Shown here: positions 12,410 through 22,440 of the stretch, piece after piece
How the letters are laid out: each line of letters begins with the position of its first letter
Numbering within the stretch: the stretch's first letter is position 1
The notes under the pieces: generated by a model
The model's input: only the letters and a program-made list of their open reading frames with translations
The model's database searches: none
What the model was told of the DNA's origin: nothing
Program-made: the position numbers and the translations under genes
Source: Gambelia wislizenii
Taxonomy: Eukaryota; Chordata; Lepidosauria; Squamata; Crotaphytidae
DNA length: 64,000 nucleotides
Direction: 5' to 3'
Assembly (NCBI GenBank): GCA_030847615.1
Contig: JAUMIR010000005.1
Span: 110,885,116-110,949,115, forward strand

Positions 12410-13261
12410 GGGCGAGAGCTTTTTTCTTTCTTGCAAGTCTACCACATGTGGAAAAAAGATCCCTCCTTATCTTAACATCCCAAACATTGGTTTGAAATAT
12501 TCTGGAACACTTTCAAAATCTTATTTTGGATTAAATATCAACTGTACATAATCTTTTACATGTTTTATTTTGAATGACTTCACAAAGTAAATTTTATATC
12601 TTTGGACCACATTGTTTCCCATACATTCATATGAAAATCATGCTCAAAATTTTGGGCCAACTTTATCATGTACTCTTTTACACGTTCATCTTCTGCCTCC
12701 AATTTCAAAAGATATTTATACTCTTTTTGAATTAAATAATCATCATCCTTACCCAATTCTAAGTGAAACTCATTTTCCCTGGCTTCATCCAAATCTTAGA
12801 TCATGACCTTCAAGTTCTAAAGGTCTCTCATCTCTGAGCAAAATCCATTCCTTCAACCACACAAAACAACAGGCATCATATTATATTTTGATATTCTGAA
12901 GTCCCAAACCATCACTTTCTTTAGCATCGTACATGCTTTCAGTTTATTCTAGGTTTCTTTGCTTGCCAGACAAATCTGGAAATTTCTTTCTGTCATTTCA
13001 TAAAAGGCATTCAGCTTCTCACACTAGGTATTGTTTGGAAGTAAATCCTTGGCAGCACATTTGCATTTGTTACTGCAATTCTCTTCAAAAATGATAAATT
13101 TAACTTTCCCCATTTTTCCAAGTCTCCTTTAATTTATTTCTAAACCCTTTTGTAGTTATTTTCAAACAATAAACTGATCTTCTTTGTAATTATGACTCCC
13201 CAATATTTAATCTCCCCTTTTCTACTTTAAAATTAGAGAGAACTATTTTCCTCTTCTGAAG
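12410..13261 (-). pseudogene. L1 ORF2 C-terminal fragment
   Basis: The minus strand encodes YLIQKEYKYLLKLEAEDERVKEYMIKLAQNF then VWETMWSKDIKFT (12792-12583). Further down it has a GSFFHMW-TC-like block near 12450, which is the cysteine/histidine-rich tail of L1 ORF2. The same order is found in the plus-strand L1 at 38990-39400. This piece lies upstream of, and is not contiguous with, the RT piece at 11435-12404, which shows rearrangement or separate insertions. Confidence 0.8.
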
Positions 13262-14565
13262 ACATAGAATCATAGAATCATAGAATTGCAGAGTTGGAAG
13301 AGAACACGAGGGCCATCCAGTCCAACCCCCCTGCCACGCAGGAAATCACAATCAAAGCATCCCCGACAGATGGCCATCCAGCCTCTGTTTAAAGACTTCC
13401 AAGGAAGGAGACCCCACCACGCTCCCAGGGAGTGTGTTCCACTGCCGAACAGCTCTTACTGTCAAAAAGTTCCTCCTCATGTTGAGGTGGAATCTCTGTT
13501 CCTGGAGCTTGCACCCATTGCTCCGTGTTCCAGTCTCTGGAGCAGCAGAAAACAAGCCTGCTCCATCCTCAGCGTGACATCCCTTCAAATACTTAAACAG
13601 GGCTATCATATCGCCTCTAAACCATCTTTTTTCCAGGCTAAACATACCCAGCTCCCTAAGTCTCTCCTCATAAGGCATTGTTTCCAGACCTTTCACCATT
13701 TTAGTTGCCCTTCTCTGGACACGCTCCAATTTGTCAATATCCTTTCTGAATTGTGGTGCCCAGAACTGGACACAGTATTCTAAGTGAGGTCTGACCAAGG
13801 CAGAATAGAGTGGCACTATTACTTCCCTTGATCTAGACACTATACTTCTATTGATACAGCCCAAAATCGCATTGGCCTTTTTAGCTGCCGCATCACACTG
13901 TTGGCTCATGTTCAACTTGTGGTCTACTAGGACTCCTAGATCCCTTTCGCACGTAGTCTCATTCAGCCAGGTCTCTCCCATCCTATATTTATGCATTTCA
14001 TTTTTCCGCCCTAAATGCAGTACTTTACATTTCTCCGTATTGAATTTCATTTTGTTAGCTTTGGCCCAGCTCTCCAGTCTATCCAGGTCATTCTGAATTT
14101 TGATCCTGTCCTCTAGGGTATTAGCTACTCCTCCCAATTTGGTGTCATCTGCAAATTTGATAAGTATGCCCCTAATTCCCTCATCTAAGTCATTGATAAA
14201 GATGTTGAATAGCACTGGGCCCAGGACAGAACCCTGTGGCACCCCACTGGTCACATCTTTCCAAGACGAAGAGGAGCCACTGCTGAGCACCCTTTGGGTT
14301 CGGCCGGTCAACCAATTACAAATCCATTGAACAGTTAACTTGTCTAGCCCACATTCTACAAGCTTGTTTGCAAGAATGTCATGGGGAACCTTGTCAAAGG
14401 CCTTACTGAAATCAAGGTATGCAATGTCCACAGCATTCCCTTCATCTACCAAGCTGGTAACTTTATCAAAAAAAGAGATCAGATTAGTCTGGCATGACTT
14501 GTTTCTCTCAAACCCATGCTGACTTTTTGTGATTATGGCATTGCCTTCTAAATGTTCACAGACTC
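13262..14565 (-). mobile_element. CR1 LINE, 5'-truncated, long open RT frame
   Basis: This is a minus-strand CR1 copy. Its 3' end at 13262-13290 is a run of ATTCTATG octamers (read here as CATAGAATCATAGAATC), preceded by the CR1 3' UTR. The RT frame is open across the copy to its 5' truncation near 14565, where it meets the poly-T (reverse A-tail) of an L1. Among the CR1 pieces in the window it is the best preserved. Confidence 0.95.
13352..14452 (-). CDS. CR1 reverse transcriptase, N-terminally truncated but uninterrupted
   Basis: The frame has 366 codons and stays open further upstream to about 14560 (NKSCQTNLISFFDKVTS...), so the true start is lost. The first codon here is TTG and is not an initiation site. 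RT motifs are intact: A, AYLDFSKAFDKVPHD (residues 11-25); B, SGVPQGSVLGPVLFNIFINDL (69-89); C, FADDTKLGG (100-108). The CR1 C-terminal region follows (VPLYSALVRPHLEYCVQFWAP, RRATKMVKGLE, LFSAAPETGTRSNG, WNTLPGSVVGSPSLEVFKQRLDGHLSGML). The endonuclease domain and ORF1 are absent. It would need another copy's proteins, and I expect it to be a relic despite the clean frame. Confidence 0.93.
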   Translation of the reverse strand: MVDEGNAVDIAYLDFSKAFDKVPHDILANKLVECGLDKLTVQWICNWLTGRTQRVLSSGSSSSWKDVTSGVPQGSVLGPVLFNIFINDLDEGIRGILIKFADDTKLGGVANTLEDRIKIQNDLDRLESWAKANKMKFNTEKCKVLHLGRKNEMHKYRMGETWLNETTCERDLGVLVDHKLNMSQQCDAAAKKANAILGCINRSIVSRSREVIVPLYSALVRPHLEYCVQFWAPQFRKDIDKLERVQRRATKMVKGLETMPYEERLRELGMFSLEKRWFRGDMIALFKYLKGCHAEDGAGLFSAAPETGTRSNGCKLQEQRFHLNMRRNFLTVRAVRQWNTLPGSVVGSPSLEVFKQRLDGHLSGML

Positions 14566-15674
14566 TCTGTTTTTATTTTTTTTTATTTTTTTTTATTTAT
14601 ATAATTTTTATTTGACACATAGTTCAAAATACATACAAGTTAAGCATTTATACAATGTTTTCTTAATAATACTAACATAGTTTTCCAACATTTTCTCCCA
14701 TCATTTCCTCACATCCATAACTAACCATCCATCTTAACTTCCAAAATTTTTACCCTTCATTTGGGTTGTGTACGTATATTTCATTAGCTTCAATTTCTCT
14801 TTATCTCCCTCCTGTTTCACTTAGCCAAATAATATTCAAAAATTCCCAATATTTCCTTTTCCCTTCTTATTTATTTTCTTTCTTGATTACTTTTGATTCT
14901 GTCGTTGAAATTTTTCTGCTAATTAGTGCCTCTAAATTTTATTCTTCTCTTACAATATTTCCTCTTTCCAATCCATTGACCGGTTCTACATAAATTTTTA
15001 AGTTTCTATTTTAATCTCCAGTGATCACAGATTGGGTACCATTCTTCTTCCATCTTTAAAAAAAATTCTTTTATTGCAGTTCACTTTAAACTCAGAACAT
15101 GCCCCCAAAAGTTTATTTTTTTTCTAAAAGAGCCTTTTTTGAATTGAATGGATTTTCTGTCATTATCTCAACATCATCTGTATATGTCCTCAGCTTAACC
15201 TGCTCTTTTAAAATTCTCACACCATGAATTCTGCCATCTTGTCTGATATCTCTCATTAGAGTCTCCAACATCATAGTAAAAAGCAAAGCTGGGAGGAACA
15301 TCCCTGTATTGTTCCCCTTTGAATCTCAATCAGAATTGTTGCATTCCTGATTAACAAAATCTGGGACTTTTCAACTGAATATCTTGTATTATATCATGTA
15401 TAATTTATTCTCCAAAGTCTATTCTCTCCAATATTTGAAATAAGTAAATTCAAGAAATATTTACAAATGTTTTCTCTGCATTAAAAAAACCAGGCTTTTC
15501 CACATTGTGATAATCCAAGCATTCAATAATATCCAAAACAGTTCTTATATTACTCCTTAATTGACTTTTGTTTGCAACAATCCACTCTGATCCTCATGAA
15601 TATTCTGACAGATATACTTCCTCAATCTGTTTACCAAAACAGTAATGAATATCTTATAGTCATTGTTTAACTGT

Positions 15675-15775
15675 TTTAGTTGTATCTTTAAAATTATTGT
15701 AAGCCTCCTTGAATCTGATTTTTCAGAGAAAGGTGGGATATAAATCCAATAAAATAAATAAATAAGTAAATAATG
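15675..15775 (+). mobile_element. Short LINE/SINE 3' tail (L2 type)
   Basis: The plus strand reads TTGTAAGCCTCCTTGAATC...GGTGGGATATAAATCCAATAAAATAAATAAATAA, the standard L2-clade 3' terminus. It interrupts the L1 RT domain between its N-terminal and NDYKIF blocks. It is too short to tell a truncated L2 from a SINE with an L2 tail. Confidence 0.6.
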
Positions 15776-15797
15776 AAGTATAGTAGGTCTGTAATTC

Positions 15798-16400
15798 CGT
15801 CAAGAAGCCAACTCAATAGCTGATAAGAAGCCTGGCTCAGCAACAACCCAGTTGAAAGGCACAGTACCTGGTGTTGTCAGTAGCAGTCCTACAGGGTCAG
15901 AAATACACACAGAGAGAGTGCAGAACGAAGAGGCAGTCCAAGGTCACAAGGATTCCAGCAGGTGGGTCAACGAAGGCAGTCCAAGGTCAAGATATCCAAA
16001 GTCTCAAAATAGCAAGGTTCCAGAAGGGTCACAGGCAGAGGCTTCCTCCAGGTAACACAGACTGCTTGCAACAAGGAACTCAGCATCCCACAGCTGCTTA
16101 TGTTGGCCCAGCTCCCACTCCCAGCTGCAGGGTGATTGATGACCTTCTGTCTCTTAATCTCTGAGAACGACGAAGCCACGCCTTCTCTGCTCTCCTTTGG
16201 CTAAAGGTAGGTACCTGCTCTTCTACCTCTTGCTCTTGCTCCACTATGTCTCCCAGGCTTGGACCCTGTGCTGGGGGAGGGCTAGGCTGCTGAGCCCTGG
16301 GCTCTTCAGGGCTAGACTCAGACTCAGCCAGCTCTTCTGCCACTGGCTCAGCCTCCTCGCCTTCTGAGTCCTCAGAGCTGAGTCCTGGCTGACCATGACA
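15798..16400 (-). mobile_element. Solo LTR with 5-bp TSD, inserted in L1
   Basis: A 603-bp block lies between AATTC at 15793-15797 and AATTC at 16401-16405. On the minus strand it starts TGTCATGGTC and ends TTGACG, the expected TG...CA with the last base changed. No internal retrotransposon genes accompany it. A diverged sister with canonical ends lies at 58218-58831. The two share GCTGATAAGAA, CAGCT...TTATGTTGGCCCAGCTCC, ACTATGTCTCCCAGG and GAGGCTAGGCTGCTGA blocks. I infer a recombined solo LTR. Gypsy-type and retroviral families both fit 5-bp duplications. Confidence 0.75.
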
Positions 16401-17003
16401 AATTCCTTGTTAGTGTCTCATCTGTATCTTCTTTGAGAATCACTACAATATCGGCTGTCCTCCAAGAATCTGACATCTTTCATTTTCCTAATTGTCCACA
16501 TACCATGTTGAATGGTTGAAGTAATTCATCGTCAAACTATATACTGCAGATAATCCATCTGGGCCTGGAGCTTTTCCAACTTTCTTCTTTTTGATTGCAT
16601 CAGCAAGATCCATCATTGTCATGGGCCCATTCAAACTTTATTTTTGTTACAAACATAGTTTGTCCAATTGGAGTCTGTCCAATAATCTTCCATATCTCGG
16701 CCTTTTCATTGCCTCTCACATATAAACCTCTATTGCAGTGGTTCTTAACCTGTGGTCCATGGACCCCCAGGGCTGTGTTGTCCTCATACTGGCTACACAA
16801 ATGCTTGAAGGCTGCTTGGCCCACCTCCACCCACAGTTGAGCAGCCATGTGACCGGAGCCAAGGCAAAGGCTGGTTTCTTGACTTGGCCTGCACATTGCC
16901 ATTCAATCTGCTCCCTCAACAAAATTGCAGGAAGAAGCAGGCAGAAAGTATTTCCTCCCACTCCAGTGCCTCTGAAGGAAGGTTTTATGCATGTTGTTAT
17001 TGT

Positions 17004-17035
17004 ATCATCATCATCATCATCATCATCATCATGTA
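17004..17035. repeat. (ATC)n microsatellite
   Basis: An uninterrupted run of about ten ATC units lies next to the 5' end of the CR1 copy. Confidence 0.95.
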
Positions 17036-17045
17036 TTATTATGAT

Positions 17046-18657
17046 GACTGACCGAATCAAAAGGGTAGTCACCAATGGCTCCTCTTCATCCTGGGGAGAA
17101 ATGACCAGTGGGGTGCCACAGGATTCTGTCATGGGCCCAGTGCTATTCAACATCTTTATGACTAGGATGAGGGAATAGAGGGTATGCTTATCAAGCTTTC
17201 GGATGACACCAAATTAGGAGGTGTAGCTAATATCCCAGAGGACAGGATCAGAATCCAAAATGACCTCAACAGATTAGAGAGCTGGGCGAAAACTAACAAA
17301 ATTAATTTCAACAGGGAGAAATGTAGGATACTACACTTGGGCAGTAAAAATGAAATGCACAGATATAGAATTGTTGACACCTGGCTTGATTGCAGTATAT
17401 GCAAAAGGGATCTAGGAGTCTTAGTGGACCACAAGCTGAACATGGGTCAGCAGTGTGATGCAGCAGCTAAAAAAGCCAATGCAATTCTAGGCTGTATTAA
17501 TAGGAGTATAGCGTCTAGATCAAGGGAAGTAATCTCTTTCTCTGATTTTTCTTCACAAACAAAGATTCAGGAAGGACTCATCCTGCGCTTTCTGCAAGAA
17601 TGCAGATGACTGAAAAGGCCAATCTGAGATAAACAAGTCCAGTTGCAGAAAGCACAGCAGAAGGTCTCCTTGGGTGATGTTTCCGGGTTGTGATTCTTTC
17701 TGTGTTGTCGTTTCTCTTCAAGACTTGTTCGGCGTGAGTTCTCAAATAAGGCTGCAGCATTGTGGATCTCCATGCCTCCCAATGTGAGGCCAGGGCAGAC
17801 CATTGTTTGTGATCAATTTGGCGGAGCCTGAGATGTTGTTTCAGGGAGTCCTTGTATCATTTTTTTGGAGCGCCCCTCTTACGCTGCCCCTTGGTGAGTT
17901 CACCATAGAGTACTATTTTTGGGAAGTGATGGTCCTCCATCCTAGAAACGTGCCCTGCCCAGTGCAGCTGTGTTCTCAATATCATGGCCTCAATGCTGGT
18001 GATCCCTGCTTGCTCAAGGACAGCAACATTCGTCACATAGTCAGTCCAGTGTATATTTAGGATTGTGCATATACAGCGCTGATGAAAGCGTTTGAGGAGT
18101 CGTAAGGGAAGTAATAGTGCCACTGTATTCTGTTTTGTTCAGACCTCACTTGGAATACTGGGTCCAGTTCTGGGCACCACAATTCAAGAAGAATATTGAG
18201 AAGCTGGAACGTGTCCAGAGGAGGGCGACCAGGGTGGTGGGAGGTCTGGAAGCAGTGCCCTATGAGGAGTGGCTTAGGGAACTGGGCATTTTTAGGCTGG
18301 AGAAGAGAAGGTTAAGAGGGGACATGATAGCCATGTTTAAATACTTGAAGGGACATCATACTGAGGGTGGGGCAAGCTGTTTTTCTGCTGCTCCAGAGAG
18401 TAGGACATGGTGCAATGGGTTCAAACTATAGGAAAAGAGATCCCACCTAAATATTAGGAAAAACTTCCTGACAGTAAGAACTGTTTGGAAGTGGAATACA
18501 CTGCCTTGTAGTGTGGTGAAGTCTCCTTCTTTGGAAGTTTTTAAACAGAGGCTGGATGGCCATCTGTTGGGAATGATTTGATTGGGTATTCCTGCATTGC
18601 AGATGGTTGGACTGGATGGCCCTTGAGGTCTCTTCCAACTCTATGATTCTATGATTC
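17046..18657 (+). mobile_element. CR1 LINE fragment, split by another LINE
   Basis: The plus-strand CR1 starts in RT (RIKRVVTNGSSSSWGEMTSGVPQDSVMGPVLFNIF) and continues with LIKLSDDTKLGGVANIPEDRI, where motif C FADD is SDD-like. It is cut at ...RSIASRSREVI (17533) by a 570-bp insert. It resumes at [21 protein letters not shown] (18116) and ends with the CR1 3' UTR and ATTCTATG octamers at about 18640-18657. Stops and frameshifts are present. Confidence 0.92.
17534..18103 (-). mobile_element. Non-LTR retrotransposon 3' end with C-terminal zinc finger
   Basis: An insert of 570 bp lies between perfect 12-bp TSDs AAGGGAAGTAAT at 17522-17533 and 18104-18115, inside CR1. The minus strand encodes a LINE C-terminus. 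It reads RFHQRCICTILNIHWTDYVTN, LEQAGITSIEAMILRTQLHWAGHVSRMEDHHFPKIVLYGEL and GQRKRGAPKK. After a frameshift it reads SRRTSLEEKRQHRKN and a terminal C-x2-C-x12-H finger (CAFCNWTCLSQIGLFSHLHSC). I know this C-terminus from many animal LINEs but am not certain of the clade (RTE-like is one possibility). It is dead and 5'-truncated. Confidence 0.85.
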
Positions 18658-18659
18658 TA

Positions 18660-18895
18660 CAGTTGGCCCTCTGTATCAATGGATTTGGCATCCATGGATT
18701 CCACCATCCATAGCTTGAAAATATTCCCACCTACCCCACAAAAAATCCAAGAAACAAACCTCCATTTTGCCATTTTATATAAGGGACACCATTTTACTAC
18801 ATACACCATTGCATATAAAGGGACTTGAGCATCCATGGATTTTGGTATCCATTGGGGTCCTGGAACCAACCCCAGTAGACACCAAGGACCTACTG
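18660..18895. mobile_element. Tigger/MER2-like MITE
   Basis: The 236-bp element starts CAGTTGGCCCTCTGTATC and ends AAGGACCTACTG, which are matching inverted termini. It is flanked by TA at 18658-18659 and 18896-18897. The interior is a set of 'CCATGGATT' motifs characteristic of Tc1/mariner Tigger derivatives. It sits exactly after the last CR1 octamer. It has no coding capacity. Confidence 0.8.
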
Positions 18896-19230
18896 TATTG
18901 TTGCTGTTGTTGTTTTAAATCTTGTGTTAAGTCTTGGGGTCCATGGCAACAAAAGTTATTTAAAGGGGGTCATTGTTTAAAAAAATGTTAAAAGCCACTG
19001 CTCTATAGTATTCTTCAAAGGTTTTTAATATTTTCATAGTGTCTGTTACATACAGACCTCCCTTCCTAATCTTTGTGACAGATTTTTTAATCCCTTTCTT
19101 TCTCAGTTTATAGGAGAGCCAAATTTCTGGGTTTATTTGCAAATTCAAAACTCTTTTGTTTAAGATACAGTAGTTTGGTATTCAGTTCTTGGATTGTAAA
19201 CAAATCATTCATCATATTTTTATGCCAGTA

Positions 19231-20580
19231 TGTGGTCCAGATTCATGTTGGGCCACTATGCTAGTGCAAAATTAATTATACAAGTGGTTGCGCTTTCTCA
19301 GAGGTTGCATATATGTGGTCCCTAATGTAGCCAATTATTTCACAGGTACACACATAGCCCCTGCCTCACTTTTTACTTTGTGAGTGGAGAGCTAACCAAC
19401 CATTGCACAATGGTTGTAGCATCTATTGTACAATCAATAGTGCAACTACAGGATCCAGCATAACTATGTGGGCATATATTTATGGCATGCTAAAAGTGTA
19501 TAAGATCATAGATTCTCTTATCTGATTTCTGGCACACTAGATACTACACTACACTATCTGATGCTACACAGATGTTACACGCATGAACACAGGGAAGGTA
19601 TCTCTTTCTTAAAACTGGATAAAGATGAGGGTGAGGGATTGAAGCATTCTATTAATCTCTGTATTTGTTTCGAAGTAAACATATACACAGACTAATTGTT
19701 CATCCTGTGTATTCACAGAGGCATCGTCATCTCATAAAGATGCAGGTGAGTTTGCTGCCTGACATGCTAAGGAGTTCAGACTAGCACAACAGACAACAGA
19801 AAATCAAATGAAAATGAAAATGAATAACTTTGTAAGGGGGAAAAATTGCTAGGATTCTGTACTAGGTAGAAGGATATTATGAACTGAAGTGGGAAAAATT
19901 AAAAAAAAATCCAAACATTTACAAACTTAGACATTGATTTAGTGAACAGTATATTGATAAGACAGTATATCTATATCTATATCTATATCTATATCTATAT
20001 CTATTCCAAACTTTGGCTGTCTCAGTAGACACATTTCTCTTGCCAACCAACGGGTGGATTTTGTCTAGGATTTTGAATGGATTTTAGATTTGCTATCCAT
20101 TAGGGGGGACTTTGGATGGATTTTTTTTTTTTATTCCTTCATCTCAGAATGTGTCTTGTCAAGGGAATCAAATATACTGCTTGTACAATAGCACTTACTA
20201 TAGCAGCCAGAATTGTAAAGCCTTCTCAGAACAGTTAAATAGATCCTATGTGACTAGTAGCCGTTGTGGCTCTGAAGGCATTGTAGCTTTCAAATACTAT
20301 TCGTGGAAATAGTAATGCCATATTTTTAGGCTGGTACCTTAAAATTTCTTTCAACATAGAAGGCAGAAATTGTGAACACTTGCAGAAACTGAAAACAAGG
20401 AGGGCAGCCATTGTAGACACCAAGAGAAATGAATGGCCCAAAGTTAACACCTTTATTTATGAAGCCTCTGTTCTTCAGTTCTCAAATTCTGCACCAATAG
20501 CCAAAAATAGTTTATGAGATTATCAGAGCTTATAAAATATATATAGGGACACAATCTAGCCAATGTTAAACATTGTTAAT
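19231..20580. other. Unassigned stretch with a (TATATC)n microsatellite
   Basis: No gene was seen. A clean TATATC hexamer array lies at about 19966-20004. The small frame at 20112-20312 has no recognisable family. Confidence 0.5.
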
Positions 20581-20589
20581 GTTAAACAG

Positions 20590-20662
20590 CAAAGTTCCAT
20601 TGAAACGCATGAGTCTTACTTTACATAATCTCTAGCAGTTCATACAGTTCAATGGAACTTTG
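20590..20662. repeat. Perfect 15-bp inverted repeat
   Basis: CAAAGTTCCATTGAA (20590-20604) is followed 43 bases later by its exact reverse complement (20648-20662). No transposon termini or TSD were recognised around it. Confidence 0.8.
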
Positions 20663-21094
20663 TTGACCAAAATAGGAAAAGATGAGACCAGACACAAGAG
20701 ATGGGTTCTAAAATGGGCCACTTTATTTAATTATATCCTATTTATTAGTTCCCTCTATAGAGATGCAAAGGGAGGGGGACCTAATATGGCTTGAGGTAGG
20801 CACTCCACCCCCAGATCTCCACAGCTTCCCCTGGATTAAACATCTGAGTCCAGAAGAGAATACAAAAGTTGGATTGCTTCCTGGCTGGCTCACATCAGGA
20901 AGGCCAACCAGAGGCTACCTTCCCCAAGTCATAGGACTTAAAGTGAGGATTTAACCCTCAGACCACCCCCAAGTAAATTCACTTTCCCCACCCCATCCCT
21001 AGTTGCAGGACCTAAAGGGGAAGTTTCAGAGACCTCTCCTTCACCAAAGAGTGCCATAGGTGTTCACCAATCTCCAACATCTCCCCACCCACAA

Positions 21095-21400
21095 CTAACT
21101 GCTACGGATATTTGGCAAGTGTCTGCTTAGCCCCTGTCCCCCACCAGGCCAGCCAAAAGAACCCTCATGCCCCATTGTAGATCCCCCCAAATTGTATTCC
21201 CTGCTCTGGTAGAGCCCAGGCCTCCAGAAAACAATTTCCAGATGTTGCAAGTAGTAGTCCAGTCCCTCCTCCATGTCATTATGAATCTCCTGGCTGGCTT
21301 TGCACCAGGATTTAATAATAATACATGCCCCCCTCTTCTCACCACACTTAATGGGGAAGCATGGTGGACTGCATAATCTCCACCTCAGGTCAATCATACT
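21095..21400 (-). pseudogene. SGNH-hydrolase-like 3' frame of copy C (fragment)
   Basis: The minus frame contains EIHNDMEEGLDYYLQHLEIVFWRPGLYQS. It aligns by eye with the C-terminal block of the hydrolase-like frame of copy B (EIKNAMNKGL..., PHPGIVLERPELYRAD). It lies about 370 bp downstream of the recombinase piece on the same strand. The catalytic blocks are not visible. Assignment depends on position and this single block. Confidence 0.5.
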
Positions 21401-21759
21401 TGATCGCTCTCATGTCATGCAGTACATGCAAAATAAGTGCTTTACCTTCAACAAACCAAAGTCACCATCATCCAAATGAACCACAAATATATGTGGCAGA
21501 AGCCTACAGTGCTCCCCAAACAATGTTGACATCAAGCTATGCCACTGAAGTCCCCCTTGCCCAACCACTAAACAGTAGCCCTGTCACCCATTCCTGAATG
21601 GATCCTGAAGTGGCTAATGCAGGGCTGGTGCACTACCCAATAGACCCTGCTGTGGCTGACAATCAGCACTTGATACCTCATTGACCACATCAGAATCTGC
21701 AAAAACAAGGTAAGAGCACACCACATTAATGTTGCAAAAGCCATATGCTTCTTTTGTAC

Positions 21760-22407
21760 ATTGAGGAGTACTAGTGTACTTTGTGTACTGTACAACCAGG
21801 GAATCCATGCCTGAGGTCACTGTGGTTGAAGCCACCCCAATACAAAAAGAATGAGTAACAAATTTCATGGCCAAAAGGCCAATAGTAGCCAGAGCTCTGG
21901 AGATAATAGTCCACAACTGGTGCTTTTTCATGAGTGAGGCATTCATGTGACAAAAGGCTGGACCCAGAGTGGGCCTTCTTACCTGAACACATTGATGTAA
22001 AGCCTGAACTGGGTAGAAAGATTGATCACTGCATGTCTGGAGCTACAACCGCACCGAAACCCTATGCTGATCTGTTTTGGAGGAATAGATGCCTAAGTTA
22101 ATATGCTGACTGTTTAAGTGGAGATCCCCAAAGTCTAGTGACCTAGTGGACTTGTCACCCTTAGATGCCACAATCAGTTCACTTACTCATAAAGTGTCGA
22201 AAAAGATGGTAAATATGGCTGCATGGAACAACAGGGTTTCATATCCTGAGAAACAAATACCTGACCATACTCCATCAAACCTTGGAGAATATCAGATGAT
22301 AGGAGCCTGCACGGGTCCACCACAGTGCCTCTCTCCCTTGCACAGCCTTCCAAAACCTTCTGAATATGGAAATATCCTGTGTTATCCATCAAATACTGTG
22401 TCTTCAA
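21760..22407 (-). pseudogene. Tyrosine recombinase of YR retrotransposon copy C
   Basis: The frame pieces carry RALATIGLLAMKFVTHSFCIGVASTTVTSGM. This corresponds to the family block around the second catalytic site, normally H-x-x-R within a HSFRIGAAS-like string. Here the H remains and the arginine is a cysteine. The N-terminal half is seen as LEGCARERGTVVDPCRLLSSDILQGLM. In intact elements the recombinase inserts a circular DNA intermediate. Stops and the lost arginine make this a pseudogene. Confidence 0.65.
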
Positions 22408-22440
22408 CCAAAAGCTAATAGCCCTGACAGGCTATAGTGA

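Larger units (their letters stand above)
16736..19000. mobile_element. hAT DNA transposon relic inside L1, itself filled by CR1 and a MITE
   Basis: The left end is CAGTGGTTCTTAAC at 16736 and the right end is GTTAAAAGCCACTG at 18987-19000, giving matching inverted termini of the hAT type. The flanks are CTCTATTG (16728-16735) and CTCTATAG (19001-19008), an 8-bp TSD with one mismatch, which is the hAT duplication length. The inner edges share the GGTCCATGG motif. No transposase frame was seen. The host L1 frame reads across the site in phase (EEYYR then LYVRGN). A CR1 (17046-18657) and a Tigger-like MITE (18660-18895) occupy the interior. Confidence 0.8.
14566..19230 (-). mobile_element. L1 LINE (minus), heavily interrupted
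   Basis: Reading down from 19230, ORF2 pieces appear in the right order. First comes LQINPEIWLSYKLRKKGIKKSVTKIRKGG...FEEYYR (19148-19009). Next is LYVRGNEKAEIWK through KVGKAPGPDGLSAVYS (16727-16480). A piece like NDYKIFITVLVNRLRKYICQNIHEDQSGL follows (about 15665-15560), then RIHGVRILKEQVKLRTYTDDVEI (15240-15140). After that an internal deletion leads to a 3' UTR that ends in an A-rich tail at 14566 (poly-T on this strand). The body is interrupted by an L2-tail/SINE piece (15675-15775), a solo LTR (15798-16400) and a hAT transposon (16736-19000). Motif C is YTDDV. The copy is dead. Confidence 0.85.
20700..22440 (-). mobile_element. Tyrosine-recombinase retrotransposon 3' part (copy C), decayed
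   Basis: Minus-strand remnants match the 3' genes of copies A and B. A recombinase piece at 22407-22183 has FHIQKVLEGCARE...LSSDILQGLMEYGQVFVSQ. A recombinase C-terminal piece follows (about 21946-21770), then a hydrolase-like piece (21397-21127). The order recombinase then hydrolase is that of copy B. The upstream genes are missing, and a minus-strand L2 occupies the adjoining 22441-25330. The family is DIRS-order YR elements, Ngaro-like by inference. Confidence 0.65.

Noticed and set aside
16098..16343. Ser/Glu/Pro-rich small protein on the minus strand
   Set aside because: It lies entirely within the solo LTR (15798-16400), so the frame is a by-product of LTR composition.
17004..17035. 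Short direct repeats that might be a CRISPR or regulatory array
   Set aside because: It is a simple (ATC)n microsatellite. There are no spacers and the genome is eukaryotic.
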